The translations under genes were made by a program, and so were the position numbers. Shown in pieces: positions 1 through 8,801 of a stretch of DNA of 64,000 nucleotides. The DNA comes from Moraxella osloensis (lineage in GTDB: Bacteria > Pseudomonadota > Gammaproteobacteria > Pseudomonadales > Moraxellaceae). Within the stretch, counting starts at the first letter, position 1; every line of letters begins with the position of its first letter. The stretch spans positions 930,001 through 994,000 of the forward strand of contig NZ_CP047226.1 in assembly GCF_009867135.1 (NCBI RefSeq), read 5' to 3'. The notes under the pieces were generated by a model. That model saw only the letters and a list, made by a program, of their open reading frames with translations, was not told the origin of the DNA and searched no databases.

Positions 1-364
1 CCAATAACATTTGTAACCGTTGGTCTTCGGTCAGCGATAAAATACTGGAGCGGATAATATCAAATTGCCCTGTTTTTACCGTGACTTTGTACAAAAATAC
101 CGCACCGATAATAATCCAGGCGATGGGCCAAAGCCCATAGAAGAATCCATAAATGGCTGATGATAACGCTAACGTCACCGGCATTTGGTATAAGAATAGG
201 GCAACAAGCAGCGCCAAAACAACGGTAATAGTGCCTGCAACACTACCTTTTAAACGAAATACCGCCAAGGCTAGAAAAAAGAAGATAATCGGGATGAGGG
301 CAATGGCACTTGAAAGCCAAATATTGCCCATGGGATCGTAAATCTGTTGCCAATGTTGCATCAT
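1..364 (-). CDS. lldP: L-lactate permease, N-terminal part (runs off left edge)
   Basis: Inner-membrane lactate:proton symporter of the LctP family. Only about the first 120 residues are in the window. The reverse-strand translation shows the family N-terminus ([14 protein letters not shown]), three hydrophobic segments, and the characteristic stretches [14 protein letters not shown] and [14 protein letters not shown], all typical of LldP. Two adjacent ATG codons can start it (364 or 361). A GGAGGA Shine-Dalgarno lies at 366-371, and its spacing favours the inner ATG at 361. Upstream is a sigma-70-like promoter bracketed by two FadR/LldR-type palindromes, so lactate-responsive repression is likely. 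The usual partners lldR and lldD are not in view and would lie to the left if present. D-lactate dehydrogenase dld is 2 kb away on the other strand. Confidence 0.9.
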   Translation of the reverse strand, partial: MMQHWQQIYDPMGNIWLSSAIALIPIIFFFLALAVFRLKGSVAGTITVVLALLVALFLYQMPVTLALSSAIYGFFYGLWPIAWIIIGAVFLYKVTVKTGQFDIIRSSILSLTEDQRLQMLL

Positions 365-380
365 TTCCTCCATGAAATAA

Positions 381-393
381 TTGGTATTACCAA
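381..393. promoter_or_regulatory. LldR/FadR-type operator O2
   Basis: TTGGTATTACCAA is a perfect palindrome that fits the FadR-subfamily consensus TNGTNNNACNA. It lies between the lldP promoter and the lldP start, where a downstream operator would be expected. Assignment to LldR rests on its position beside lldP; the regulator gene is not in the window. Confidence 0.6.
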
Positions 394-421
394 AATAGTC
401 TGAGTGTTAATAACTGGTTAA

Positions 422-450
422 ATAATAAAGAAAATTACGCTTTAATTCAA
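422..450 (-). promoter_or_regulatory. lldP sigma-70 promoter
   Basis: On the minus strand TTGAAT (450-445) is followed after 17 bp by TATTAT (427-422). This near-consensus promoter points to lldP and lies between the two LldR-type palindromes. Confidence 0.55.
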
Positions 451-494
451 TTGAATTTCAAAAAAATAGTGATATTTTTAAGGTTTTTTGTAAA

Positions 495-507
495 TTGGTA
501 ATACCAG
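495..507. promoter_or_regulatory. LldR/FadR-type operator O1
   Basis: TTGGTAATACCAG matches TNGTNNNACNA. It sits upstream of the lldP promoter, 114 bp centre-to-centre from the second copy at 381-393. A pair of operators on either side of the promoter is the arrangement known for E. coli lldPRD. Confidence 0.55.
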
Positions 508-906
508 TTTGTGGTAGTAATGTGATTTATTGTGTAGATAGATACAAAAAAGCTTTGTATTGAAGTGAGTAGGGGTTCAAGAATTTTGCTGTCAGGGTGC
601 GTGATGAAAGCTACCCAATTTTTTGCTGTATCATTGACAGCATAAGCCATGAGGGACATGGCGCCAGTAGAAGGCTGTATTTTTTCAAAAGACATCAACT
701 AGAATAACTTTTTGACTAAGGTAGGTTAATAGTAGGTAGAGCGCATTGGACGACTAAATTAAAATCAAGTCATAGTGATTTTATAAGAATATATTTTATA
801 AAAATATATTAGTACATCTTATCTAGTTGTAATGATGACAAAAAACTAGGCGTACGAATAAAATTACTATATACCCTAACCATAAAAGATTAAAAGGAAT
901 TTAATC
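508..906. other. Intergenic region upstream of the alcohol dehydrogenase
   Basis: AT-rich spacer between the divergent lldP and alcohol dehydrogenase genes. It holds a perfect inverted repeat with 10-bp arms and a 3-bp centre at 788-810 (arms AATATATTTT/AAAATATATT) about 100 bp before the dehydrogenase start, which may be a regulator site. No convincing gene is seen. Confidence 0.4.
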
Positions 907-2079
907 ATGGCTTATAAGCAAATCTCCGATCAAACCAGTGGTTTTTTTATTCCCTGCGTATCATTATTTGGACCTGGCTGTGTCAAAGAAGTAGGCTCAA
1001 AAGCCAAAGACCTAGGTGCTAAAAAAGCGCTTATTGTAACTGACCAAGGGCTGAACAAAGCAGGTGTTCCAGACATTATCATTAAACATTTAAACGAACA
1101 AGGTATTGATAGCCACGTATTTGCAGGTGCAGAGCCAAATCCAACTGACAAAAATGTCCACGATGGCGTCACAGCGTATCAGGATAACGGCTGTGATTTT
1201 ATCATCTCATTGGGTGGTGGTTCGTCACATGACTGTGCAAAAGGGATTGGTCTAGTAACGGCAGGCGGTGGTCATATCCGTGACTATGAAGGTATTGATA
1301 AAAGTAAAGTGCCAATGACGCCATTGATTGCTATCAATACCACGGCAGGCACAGCATCAGAGATGACACGTTTTTGTATTATCACCAATACCGATACCCA
1401 CGTTAAAATGGCGATCGTAGATTGGCGTTGTACCCCACTCATTGCTATTGATGACCCTCGACTGATGACTGCTAAACCTGCATCTTTAACTGCGGCAACA
1501 GGTATGGATGCGCTAACCCATGCGGTAGAGGCGTATGTATCGACTGCTGCAAATCCGATTACGGATGCTTGTGCTGAAAAAGCCATACGAATGATTCAAC
1601 AATGGCTGCGTCAAGCAGTAGCAAATGGCGAAAACATTGAAGCGCGTGAGGCTATGAGCTACGCCCAATACTTAGCAGGCATGGCGTTTAATAATGCCTC
1701 GCTAGGTTATGTCCATGCGATGGCGCACCAGTTAGGTGGGTTCTACAATCTGCCACACGGTGTCTGTAATGCGATTTTGTTACCGCACGTCTGTGAATTT
1801 AACCTTATCTCAACACCTGAGCGTTATGCAGATATTGCACAATTTATGGGTATTGACATCAAAGACATGACTCGATCAGAAGCAGGTAAAGCAGGCATCA
1901 ATGCAATTCGTGAGCTATCCCAAGCAGTAGGTATTCCTACGGGACTCACTGAGCTTGGTGTCAAACAAGAAGACCTTGCCATCATGGCAACCAATGCCCA
2001 AAACGATGCTTGTATGCTCACCAACCCACGCAAGGCAAATCACGATCAGGTCGTAGCAATCTTTGCTGCTGCCATGTAA
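907..2079 (+). CDS. Iron-containing alcohol dehydrogenase (group III)
   Basis: NAD(P)-dependent, metal-activated alcohol dehydrogenase of the FucO/YiaY/methanol dehydrogenase superfamily, 390 residues, the usual length. The nucleotide-binding motif GGGSSHD is at residues 103-109. The metal ligands appear as Asp201 and His205 in DALTHAVEAY, His270 in GYVHAMAHQLGG, and His284 in NLPHGVCNA. The start is set by an AAGGA Shine-Dalgarno at 894-898. It is a single gene closed by a terminator at 2126. The physiological substrate (short-chain alcohols, L-threonine, 1,2-diols) cannot be read from the sequence. It lies beside lactate permease and D-lactate dehydrogenase genes, so a fermentation-product oxidation role is plausible. 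Confidence 0.92.
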   Translation: MAYKQISDQTSGFFIPCVSLFGPGCVKEVGSKAKDLGAKKALIVTDQGLNKAGVPDIIIKHLNEQGIDSHVFAGAEPNPTDKNVHDGVTAYQDNGCDFIISLGGGSSHDCAKGIGLVTAGGGHIRDYEGIDKSKVPMTPLIAINTTAGTASEMTRFCIITNTDTHVKMAIVDWRCTPLIAIDDPRLMTAKPASLTAATGMDALTHAVEAYVSTAANPITDACAEKAIRMIQQWLRQAVANGENIEAREAMSYAQYLAGMAFNNASLGYVHAMAHQLGGFYNLPHGVCNAILLPHVCEFNLISTPERYADIAQFMGIDIKDMTRSEAGKAGINAIRELSQAVGIPTGLTELGVKQEDLAIMATNAQNDACMLTNPRKANHDQVVAIFAAAM

Positions 2080-2125
2080 CATTGTAATAATCTAACATCA
2101 AACTAAAACATACTCACAGCAGTGA

Positions 2126-2152
2126 AAAAGGGGACTTTAATAGTCTCCTTTT
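2126..2152 (+). terminator. Rho-independent terminator after the alcohol dehydrogenase
   Basis: An 11-bp stem with one G-T wobble (AAAAGGGGACT / AGTCTCCTTTT) and a 5-nt loop; the right arm ends in a T run. Confidence 0.75.
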
Positions 2153-2220
2153 ACATTAAGCGCTGATACAAAGCGCATAAATTTTTGCGTAAATTGATTA
2201 AAATATAGTAGTATACAGGG

Positions 2221-2520
2221 ATGAAACAAAAACTCATCACTCGCTTAGACCACTGCCAATACTTACGGTTAACCCAAGAAAGCTACACACTTAGCCACTA
2301 TGCCAAGCCTCATCTAACACAAAATCTGATAGCAAAAAATCTCGTAGTAAAAAATCTAGTACCACAAATCAGCGATAACCGCATCTACAAGCGAGCCACC
2401 GATGGTAGACGCACACTTGACCATGTTAACGCTATGCCCAGTCATACCATCGAACACAATCCTATCTTTGATAAAGCCAGACCAGTTCAACTATCGAAAA
2501 TTCAATACAATCGCCAATAA
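2221..2520 (+). CDS. Hypothetical 99-residue protein (doubtful)
   Basis: An open frame between the alcohol dehydrogenase terminator and dld, ending 50 bp before dld. I do not recognise the product. It is basic, with no signal peptide or membrane segment, and carries a short internal repeat (IAKNL/VVKNL). No proper Shine-Dalgarno precedes the ATG; a TATAGT element about 15 bp upstream would fit only a leaderless transcript. It could be a real small gene, a degraded fragment, or chance. Confidence 0.25.
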   Translation: MKQKLITRLDHCQYLRLTQESYTLSHYAKPHLTQNLIAKNLVVKNLVPQISDNRIYKRATDGRRTLDHVNAMPSHTIEHNPIFDKARPVQLSKIQYNRQ

Positions 2521-2570
2521 AACCTCATGACTCATTTAAACAATAAGTTTAATCAATAAGGATATTTATC

Positions 2571-4274
2571 ATGTTAAAAAAGTATAAGCCGACACTCGAT
2601 AAGTTAACGAAGATCGTAGGGAAATCTCATGTACTCATCGATGAACAAGATACCCGTCATTATCGACAAGGCATACGTTTTGGTGAGGGAAAAGTGTTGG
2701 CTGTGGTATGTCCAGGTACCTTACTTGAACAATGGCAGGCACTACAAACCATTATTGAGGCAGATTGTGTGGTAATTATGCAAGCTGCCAATACAGGATT
2801 GACAGGCGGCTCTACACCTTATGGGGATGAATATGATCGTCCAGTCATTATTATGAGCACTCGGCGCCTACAAGGCATCCAAGTGATTTTAGATGGCAAA
2901 CAAGTTGTGTGTTTACCAGGCGCAACTTTGGATAATCTTGAGCGTACTTTAAAGCCTTATAATCGTGAACCGCATTCTGTGATTGGGTCATCATGTATTG
3001 GCGCGTCAGTTTTAGGTGGGGTCTGTAACAACTCAGGGGGCGCGCTAGTACGTCGTGGACCTGCTTATACTGAAATGGCGTTGTATGCCCGTGTCAATGA
3101 ATCGGGTGAGTTAGAATTGATTAATCATCTAGGTATTGATTTAGGCAACACGGCCGAAGAAATACTCACCAGACTGCAAAAACAAGATTATGAAACCGGT
3201 CAGGTAACCACCCAAACCACTCAGCTAGCATCAGATAATCGTTATGCCCATGACGTTAAACAAGTCGATGCAGACAGTCCTGCTAGATTCAATGCAGATC
3301 CGACAAGATTATATGAAGCATCGGGTTCAGCCGGTAAAGTCTGTGTGTTTGCGGTGCGACTCGATACCTTTGAAAAAGTTGAGAGTAGGGTTTTTTATAT
3401 CGGCTCAAATGACCATGATGACTTAACGGCCATACGTCGTTATTTGCTGACATCGTTACCCAGCTTGCCGATTGCTGGGGAATATATTCATCGTGATGCC
3501 TTTAGTATTGGCGCAAAGTATGGCAAAGACACTTTCTTGTTTATTGAACGTTTTGGCACGGTGAATATACCCAGAGCATTAGCCCTCAAAGATCGCATTG
3601 ATGGGTGGCTAGAGAAAATCAAGATACGGGGTCTGACTGATCAAATTTTACAAGCTATCACCTTTTTCTTACCCAATCATTTACCGCGGCGCATGCTAGC
3701 GTTTCATCAGCGTTTTGAGCATCATTTGATTCTACGAGTAGATGAGCAAAGCGCAGAACAGACACAGCAGTTTTTAAATGAGTATTTTGCCGTTCATTCT
3801 ACTGGCTCGTATTTTGCCTGTACGGAGGAAGAAGGTCGCAAAGCTTTCTTACACCGTTTTGCTGTTGCCGGGGCGGCGATACGATATCGTGATACTCACC
3901 GAGCAGAGGTTGAGGATATTGTGGCATTGGATATTGCGTTACGACGTAACGATAGAGAATGGGTAGAAAAAATCCCAGCAGATCTCGAACAACATATGTT
4001 ACATAAATTATATTATGGGCACTTTTTTTGTCATGTATTTCACCAAGATTACATCGTCAAAAAAGGCACTAATCCACTGGATATTGAGCATCAGATGTGG
4101 CAGCTGCTAGATGAGCGTAGAGCAGAATATCCCGCAGAACACAATGTCGGTCATTTATATGTTGCTAAGCCCGCATTAGCCAATTTTTATCGAAAGCTAG
4201 ACCCTACCAACACCTTTAATGTGGGGATTGGTCACACTTCAAAGTTAAAATATTGGCGCAAACCTAACGCATGA
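2571..4274 (+). CDS. dld: Quinone-dependent D-lactate dehydrogenase
   Basis: Peripheral inner-membrane flavoprotein that oxidises D-lactate to pyruvate and feeds electrons to quinone. The 567 residues match E. coli Dld (571) along the whole length. The FAD-binding PCMH region carries QAANTGLTGGSTP at residues 71-83 and SSCIGASVLGGVCNNSGG at about 140-157. The C-terminal Dld-specific domain includes EEGRKAFLHRFA, IALRRND and PAEHNVGHLY. An AAGGA Shine-Dalgarno precedes the ATG. With lldP nearby, it points to lactate as an important carbon source. It appears monocistronic, converging on metF. Confidence 0.96.
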   Translation: MLKKYKPTLDKLTKIVGKSHVLIDEQDTRHYRQGIRFGEGKVLAVVCPGTLLEQWQALQTIIEADCVVIMQAANTGLTGGSTPYGDEYDRPVIIMSTRRLQGIQVILDGKQVVCLPGATLDNLERTLKPYNREPHSVIGSSCIGASVLGGVCNNSGGALVRRGPAYTEMALYARVNESGELELINHLGIDLGNTAEEILTRLQKQDYETGQVTTQTTQLASDNRYAHDVKQVDADSPARFNADPTRLYEASGSAGKVCVFAVRLDTFEKVESRVFYIGSNDHDDLTAIRRYLLTSLPSLPIAGEYIHRDAFSIGAKYGKDTFLFIERFGTVNIPRALALKDRIDGWLEKIKIRGLTDQILQAITFFLPNHLPRRMLAFHQRFEHHLILRVDEQSAEQTQQFLNEYFAVHSTGSYFACTEEEGRKAFLHRFAVAGAAIRYRDTHRAEVEDIVALDIALRRNDREWVEKIPADLEQHMLHKLYYGHFFCHVFHQDYIVKKGTNPLDIEHQMWQLLDERRAEYPAEHNVGHLYVAKPALANFYRKLDPTNTFNVGIGHTSKLKYWRKPNA

Positions 4275-4423
4275 CGACATTTAACTAGGTAAGTATAATT
4301 AGGTAAGTATCCGACGATCAGGGCAATCGCATGATAAAATTTTACCCAACAGTAGCTGCTCAAGATAAACTGTTCCAGATAAAATTTTTAAGATAAGCGT
4401 TATTTTGCGATGCCCCAATTTTA

Positions 4424-4450
4424 CGATGTTGAACAGACAGTTTAACATCG
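4424..4450 (+). terminator. Possible terminator hairpin after dld
   Basis: An 11-bp inverted repeat with one wobble (CGATGTTGAAC / GTTTAACATCG), loop AGACA, in the gap between convergent dld and metF. A T-rich run begins 9 nt after the stem on the plus strand, so it is a weak intrinsic terminator for dld at best. Confidence 0.35.
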
Positions 4451-4505
4451 CCATTATCATTTTTTGTTTACTGTCAGTCAGATAGTGGGTAAGTTCTATC
4501 CCCAA

Positions 4506-5357
4506 TTAAACCAATCCGAGCGCTTCAATCAATTGTTTATTTGGGCTGACTTGGTTCATGCTGTAAAAATGCATTGACGGCACGCCTTCGGCAATCAAAC
4601 GCTCACATAGATTGACCATCACTTCAAACCCAAATTGACGAATGGCTTTTTTGTCATCGCCATAGTCGGCAAGCTGTTTACGGATGAAACGTGGAATATC
4701 TGCCCCACAGCCATCGGCAAACCGAATCAAATTTGACGCATTGGTGATAGGCATAATGCCTGCGATGATCGGGAACTCATCTTGAGTCACCCCTTTTTTG
4801 GCAAGGGCATCCCGCAGATATAGATAGCTGTCAGCGTTGTAGAAAAACTGGGTAATCGCTTCAGTCGCGCCTGCGTGGTATTTATTGAGCAAGTTTTGGA
4901 TATCGGCATCAAAGCTTTTGGCTTGCGGGTGCATTTCTGGATAAGCCGCGACTTTGATACGAAAATAATCACCGCTATGCTCGCGTATGTATTTAACCAA
5001 ATCGACAGCAAACGGCAGCTCGCCAAGACCCACCATACCCGATGGCAAATCACCGCGCAGCGCCACCAAGCGATTAATACCTAACGATTTATAATAATCC
5101 AATAACTCGCCAATTTTGGCTTTATCATCGCCAATACAGGATAAATGCGGGGTGATAGGCGTATCACTTTTTTCACTCAGTGCCTTAACGATACCTAAGG
5201 TGCGCTCACGGGTTGACCCACCTGCGCCATAAGTCACGCTAAAATATTGAGGTTTTAAAGCATTTAATTCATCAAAGGTTGCCAATAATTTGGTTTGACC
5301 GTCATCGGTCTTGGTGGGAAAAAATTCAAAAGAAAACGGCGTTGTCATGGTGGTCAT
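4506..5357 (-). CDS. metF: 5,10-methylenetetrahydrofolate reductase
   Basis: FAD enzyme reducing 5,10-methylene-THF to 5-methyl-THF, the methyl donor for methionine synthesis. It is a TIM barrel of about 283 residues from the chosen start. Family marks are FSFEFFPTKT at the N-terminus, SVTYGAGGSTR, ALRGD, KVAAYPEMHP, ITQFFYN, and GIMPI. An in-frame extension to 5390 exists, but the ATG at 5357 has a GGA at correct spacing and matches the usual family start. It is transcribed toward dld. The neighbour ahcY belongs to the same methyl cycle but has its own terminator between them, so the two are probably separate units. Confidence 0.95.
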   Translation of the reverse strand: MTTMTTPFSFEFFPTKTDDGQTKLLATFDELNALKPQYFSVTYGAGGSTRERTLGIVKALSEKSDTPITPHLSCIGDDKAKIGELLDYYKSLGINRLVALRGDLPSGMVGLGELPFAVDLVKYIREHSGDYFRIKVAAYPEMHPQAKSFDADIQNLLNKYHAGATEAITQFFYNADSYLYLRDALAKKGVTQDEFPIIAGIMPITNASNLIRFADGCGADIPRFIRKQLADYGDDKKAIRQFGFEVMVNLCERLIAEGVPSMHFYSMNQVSPNKQLIEALGLV

Positions 5358-5450
5358 GAAAGTATCCAAAATGATAAAAAATACCACCATTATAACGGGT
5401 ATAACAGTAAAAAAATTGAATTTTTTGGCATAAACATTGAGTTAAACTGC

Positions 5451-5481
5451 ATAAAAAAGTCATGCACATGGGCATGACTTT
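5451..5481 (-). terminator. Rho-independent terminator of ahcY
   Basis: A 10-bp perfect stem (AAAGTCATGC / GCATGACTTT) with a 6-nt loop, followed on the minus strand by a T run. Confidence 0.85.
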
Positions 5482-5514
5482 GATTAAACCTTTAACAAAT
5501 AGTAGTTATAGCTA

Positions 5515-6915
5515 TTAGTATTTATAGCTATCAGGTTTGAATGGACCTTCAACTGGCACACCGATATAATCGGCTTGTTGCTGCGTCAATTTAGTCAGTA
5601 CCCCGTTAAAGCCTGCGACCATGGCTGCTGCCACTTCTTCATCGAGTTTTTTGGGCAATACTTTGACATATAAATTGTCCGCTTTTTTGTCCGCAGGCAA
5701 ATCAGCAAATTTTTCTTTGAATAAGTGCATTTGCGCCAATACTTGGTTGGCAAAAGAGCCATCCATAATACGTGATGGGTGACCTGTGGCATTACCTAAA
5801 TTGACCAAACGACCTTCCGACAATAAAAGCAAGTAATCGTTTTCATCTTCTGAGCGATAGACTTGGTGTACTTGAGGCTTCACTTCCACCCATTTCCAGT
5901 TGTCACGCATAAACTGGGTATCAATCTCAGTATCAAAGTGACCAATATTACAAACCACTGCGGTGGGTTTTAAGGCTTTTAGCATATCGCTATTACAGAC
6001 ATGGTAGTTACCAGTGGTAGTGACCACCAAGTCAGTATCTTGCATAAGGGTTTTGTTGACACCTTTGGCAGGGTCACCTTCCACAAATGGCGAGACCAAT
6101 TCATAGCCATCCATACAAGCTTGCATACCACAAATTGGATCGGCTTCCGTCACTCGTACTACCATGCCTTCTTGACGTAGGCTTTGCGCAGAACCTTTAC
6201 CCACATCGCCATAACCGACAACAAGTGCACGACGACCTGCTAAAAGCATATCGGTACCACGTTTGATGGCATCGTTTAGGCTATGACGACAGCCATATTT
6301 GTTGTCATTTTTTGATTTGGTCACTGCATCATTGACATTAATGGCGGGTACTTTTAACGTGCCTGCATTGAGCATTTCAATTAGACGATGCACCCCTGTT
6401 GTTGTTTCTTCTGAGATACCGTGAATGTTGTCGAGCATTTGCGGGTAGTCGTTATGAATCAGCGCCGTCAAGTCACCGCCATCATCTAAAATAATATTGG
6501 CATCCCATAGCTTGCCCGTGGCTTCACCACCTTCAAAAATCTGCTGGCGAAGACACCATTGGTATTCTTCCTCAGTTTCACCTTTCCAAGCAAACACAGG
6601 AATACCGGCTGCCGCGATGGCGGCAGCGGCATGGTCTTGGGTTGAGAAAATATTACAAGAAGTCCAGCGTACTTCAGCACCCAGCGCCACGAGCGTTTCA
6701 ATCAATACCGCTGTTTGAATGGTCATGTGGATACAGCCCACAATCTTGGCGCCTTTTAAAGGCTGCACGGTTTGGTAGCGTTGGCGTAAGCCCATCAAAG
6801 CAGGCATTTCAGTTTCAGCCAGTTTGATTTCTTTGCGACCATAGTCGGCAAGGCTAATATCGGCAACTTTATAATCAGAAAAATTTGAATCGGTAGAATT
6901 GATAGACAGGGACAC
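5515..6915 (-). CDS. ahcY: Adenosylhomocysteinase (SAH hydrolase)
   Basis: NAD-containing cytosolic enzyme that splits S-adenosylhomocysteine into adenosine and homocysteine, relieving product inhibition of methyltransferases. About 466 residues, as in proteobacterial AhcY. Seen are [44 protein letters not shown], the Rossmann NAD motif [15 protein letters not shown], and the C-terminal KPDSYKY that reaches the partner subunit. Start choice: a GTG at 6924 abuts the Shine-Dalgarno, whereas the GTG at 6915 lies 8 nt after AAGGAG, so 6915 is preferred. The leader carries an SAH riboswitch, so expression should rise when SAH accumulates. Confidence 0.96.
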   Translation of the reverse strand: MSLSINSTDSNFSDYKVADISLADYGRKEIKLAETEMPALMGLRQRYQTVQPLKGAKIVGCIHMTIQTAVLIETLVALGAEVRWTSCNIFSTQDHAAAAIAAAGIPVFAWKGETEEEYQWCLRQQIFEGGEATGKLWDANIILDDGGDLTALIHNDYPQMLDNIHGISEETTTGVHRLIEMLNAGTLKVPAINVNDAVTKSKNDNKYGCRHSLNDAIKRGTDMLLAGRRALVVGYGDVGKGSAQSLRQEGMVVRVTEADPICGMQACMDGYELVSPFVEGDPAKGVNKTLMQDTDLVVTTTGNYHVCNSDMLKALKPTAVVCNIGHFDTEIDTQFMRDNWKWVEVKPQVHQVYRSEDENDYLLLLSEGRLVNLGNATGHPSRIMDGSFANQVLAQMHLFKEKFADLPADKKADNLYVKVLPKKLDEEVAAAMVAGFNGVLTKLTQQQADYIGVPVEGPFKPDSYKY

Positions 6916-6959
6916 TGCGTCCACTCCTTAAAACCGGTAAAAAAAGTTAAAGTAAAAAC

Positions 6960-7069
6960 GCAGATGCCGTTATTTATTTTGGATTTATTTTGGTTAAAAT
7001 ACAAAAAACGAGCCTAGCGCAGGCAAGCAAATATAAATTAAGCGAACCTTAAGCTGCAGCATCTCTCGA
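6960..7069 (-). ncRNA. SAH riboswitch upstream of ahcY
   Basis: On the minus strand the leader shows the SAH riboswitch core. The P1 5' strand CGAG is at 7068-7065, followed by AGATGCTGCAGC. After a hairpin region comes GCTAGGCTCG, whose CTCG (7012-7009) closes P1. The conserved ACGG is followed by CATCT at 6970-6962, and GCATCT (6967-6962) pairs perfectly with AGATGC (7064-7059), forming the expected pseudoknot stem. Known family members usually have GAGCGC/GCGCUC here, so both strands have changed together. The family binds S-adenosylhomocysteine and turns on SAH-recycling genes. A weak promoter (TTGCAA, 16 bp, TATGTT at 7119-7092) lies just upstream. Identification is from memory of the consensus, not a covariance search. 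Confidence 0.8.
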
Positions 7070-7071
7070 TA

Positions 7072-7379
7072 GGCGTATTGTAAAAAAAATTAACATAAAA
7101 GTCATTCTCTTAATTGCAACATCAACTTAAGTCTTTTAAAAAAGCAACATTTTTGATAAAATATTACACTTCATCCTATGTAATTACATAAACATATAGA
7201 AAAGTTATACAAAATTAAAAGACATTGCTGAAAAATTACGTTTTAATATACCTAAGAGAAACGTAACAAAATATGTCAACTAATTTACTTTTTCTTTATA
7301 TGTCATTCATCGCTTGAAAGTCTTTTAGATTTTTAAGAGAAATGGTAAATTTACCTTATCCTGTCCTTAGGAGATTTAT
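7072..7379. other. Intergenic region between ahcY leader and the outer-membrane protein gene
   Basis: Very AT-rich spacer between divergent units. It contains the likely ahcY promoter (7092-7119) and a perfect 12-bp palindrome GGTAAATTTACC at 7344-7355 just upstream of the Shine-Dalgarno of the 7380 gene, a possible operator or RNA fold. No gene is seen. Confidence 0.4.
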
Positions 7380-8174
7380 ATGAAATTTTTGAAACTAGCG
7401 GCTATTCCTGCTGCTTTAATCGCAACTTCTGCTTTTGCTGAAACTGTAGTTGTTGATCAACAAATTGTTGCACAGCCTGTTGCCGTATCTACTACTATCT
7501 ACGATCCAAACTTAGGTGTAGTAAAAAACACAACAACTCAATTGGTTACCGGTACTAGAACGTTTTTTGATACCGTAACACATCCTGCCGCTATCAGTGC
7601 CGAAGTAGGTACTTTAGGTTATGGTGCTAATCTTGGTTGGGGTCTAAATGATAAGACTGAGCTTGTAGTTGGTTGGGCTGGCGGTGACATTGGTGATTTA
7701 AAAGACACTATTGATATCCAAGATAATACATTTGATTTAGAAACTGATTACAGCAACCCATATATTGGTGTGAATTTACGCCCTGCTGCAAATTGGTTCA
7801 CTGTTGGTCTTGGTACTATCGTTCAAGATAACGAAACAACTTTGAAAGCAGATAATGCCAATCTTAAAATTGGAAATAACAATAACACCTACAATGGTAA
7901 AGTTGAAGCCACTGTGGAAAATAAAAACACCTTGGCACCTTATTTAACATTAGGCTTCCGTCCTAATATCACTAATAACTTTGGTGTATTTGGTGAAATC
8001 GGCGCGGCTTATACTGGTGGACAAAAAGTTACAGAAGCCAAATATAATAGCAATGATATCAACAGTACTTTAAACAACAGTACTTTAAAAGAAGATTTAC
8101 AACAAGATATTGACGATGAAGATTTAGCAAAATGGTATCCAATCGCTAAAATCGGTGCAACTTACCGTTTCTAA
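7380..8174 (+). CDS. Putative outer-membrane beta-barrel protein
   Basis: A 264-residue exported protein with a clear signal peptide (MKFLKLAAIPAALIATSAFA, cleavage after AFA). The mature part alternates hydrophobic and polar residues, is rich in Gly, Asn and Asp, and ends in the sequence GATYRF. The terminal Phe is the usual outer-membrane assembly signal. Repeated strand-like segments (GYGANLGWGLNDKTELVVGW, PYIGVNLRP, APYLTLGFRPN, GVFGEIGAAYTGG) suggest an 8- to 10-strand barrel. I cannot assign a family or ligand. A strong Shine-Dalgarno (TAGGAG) gives the start. It is monocistronic with a terminator at 8191. The long AT-rich leader suggests regulated expression. Confidence 0.8.
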   Translation: MKFLKLAAIPAALIATSAFAETVVVDQQIVAQPVAVSTTIYDPNLGVVKNTTTQLVTGTRTFFDTVTHPAAISAEVGTLGYGANLGWGLNDKTELVVGWAGGDIGDLKDTIDIQDNTFDLETDYSNPYIGVNLRPAANWFTVGLGTIVQDNETTLKADNANLKIGNNNNTYNGKVEATVENKNTLAPYLTLGFRPNITNNFGVFGEIGAAYTGGQKVTEAKYNSNDINSTLNNSTLKEDLQQDIDDEDLAKWYPIAKIGATYRF

Positions 8175-8190
8175 CTTCAGTCAATTACTA

Positions 8191-8222
8191 AAAAAGATAC
8201 TCATTCGTGGGTATCTTTTTTT
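8191..8222. terminator. Bidirectional terminator between the outer-membrane protein gene and the Lrp gene
   Basis: A 10-bp perfect stem (AAAAAGATAC / GTATCTTTTT) with a 10-nt loop, with T runs on both strands between convergent genes. Confidence 0.8.
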
Positions 8223-8239
8223 ATACGCTTAATACAGCA

Positions 8240-8710
8240 TCATATAGTATCTGTGATAATGGGAAGAGAGAATACCTCTCGCAATTCAAAACTGGTATGC
8301 ACTTGTGCGATACCTTCAATACGGTTTAGACGATGCAATAAAAATTCTTCGTAATGCGCCATATCTTTGACCAAAGCTTTGATAAGATAGTCTTCGCTGC
8401 GCCCTGTCACAATACTACAGCTGACCACTTCAGGAAATTCTCGTAGTTTTTTTTCAAAATTGCTAAAGCGTTCTGCCGTATGTTTATCCATACTAATGGC
8501 AATATAGACTGACAGTTGATAACCTAATTTTCTAGGGTCGGTGGTGACACTATAACCGGTGATAATACCGGCATCTTCTAATTGCTTGACTCTGCGCGCA
8601 CAAGGAGTAGGGCTTAAGTTTACGCTTTCTGCCAATTCAAGGTTACTCATGCGTGCATTTTCTCTTAATAGCGCTAAAATCTGTCTGTCTATTTTATCTA
8701 ATGAAGCCAT
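8240..8710 (-). CDS. Lrp/AsnC family transcriptional regulator
   Basis: A 156-residue feast/famine regulator, the typical length. The N-terminal winged helix includes LDKIDRQILALLRENAR and ELAESVNLSPTPCARRVKQLEDAGII. The C-terminal RAM/AsnC ligand-binding domain contains PEVVSCSIVTGRSEDYLIKALVKD. Members sense amino acids, often leucine, and assemble as octamers. It is divergent from leuA with a 164-bp shared control region, so autoregulation and control of leuA are reasonable inferences. Whether it is the global Lrp or a local paralogue cannot be decided here. Confidence 0.92.
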   Translation of the reverse strand: MASLDKIDRQILALLRENARMSNLELAESVNLSPTPCARRVKQLEDAGIITGYSVTTDPRKLGYQLSVYIAISMDKHTAERFSNFEKKLREFPEVVSCSIVTGRSEDYLIKALVKDMAHYEEFLLHRLNRIEGIAQVHTSFELREVFSLPIITDTI

Positions 8711-8801
8711 GGTAAATTCTCAATAATAGTGATTTTAACTAAACAATATAATTGTAGTAGCCATAAATATCAAATTCTAGGTATTTTATAGCAAAATTTA
8801 G

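Noticed and set aside
447-698. 83-codon minus-strand frame between lldP and the alcohol dehydrogenase
   Set aside because: Its 3' half covers the lldP promoter and one operator, it has no Shine-Dalgarno, and the translation resembles nothing.
4299-4505. 68-codon minus-strand frame between dld and metF
   Set aside because: No ribosome site or recognisable domain, and it spans the hairpin between the convergent genes.
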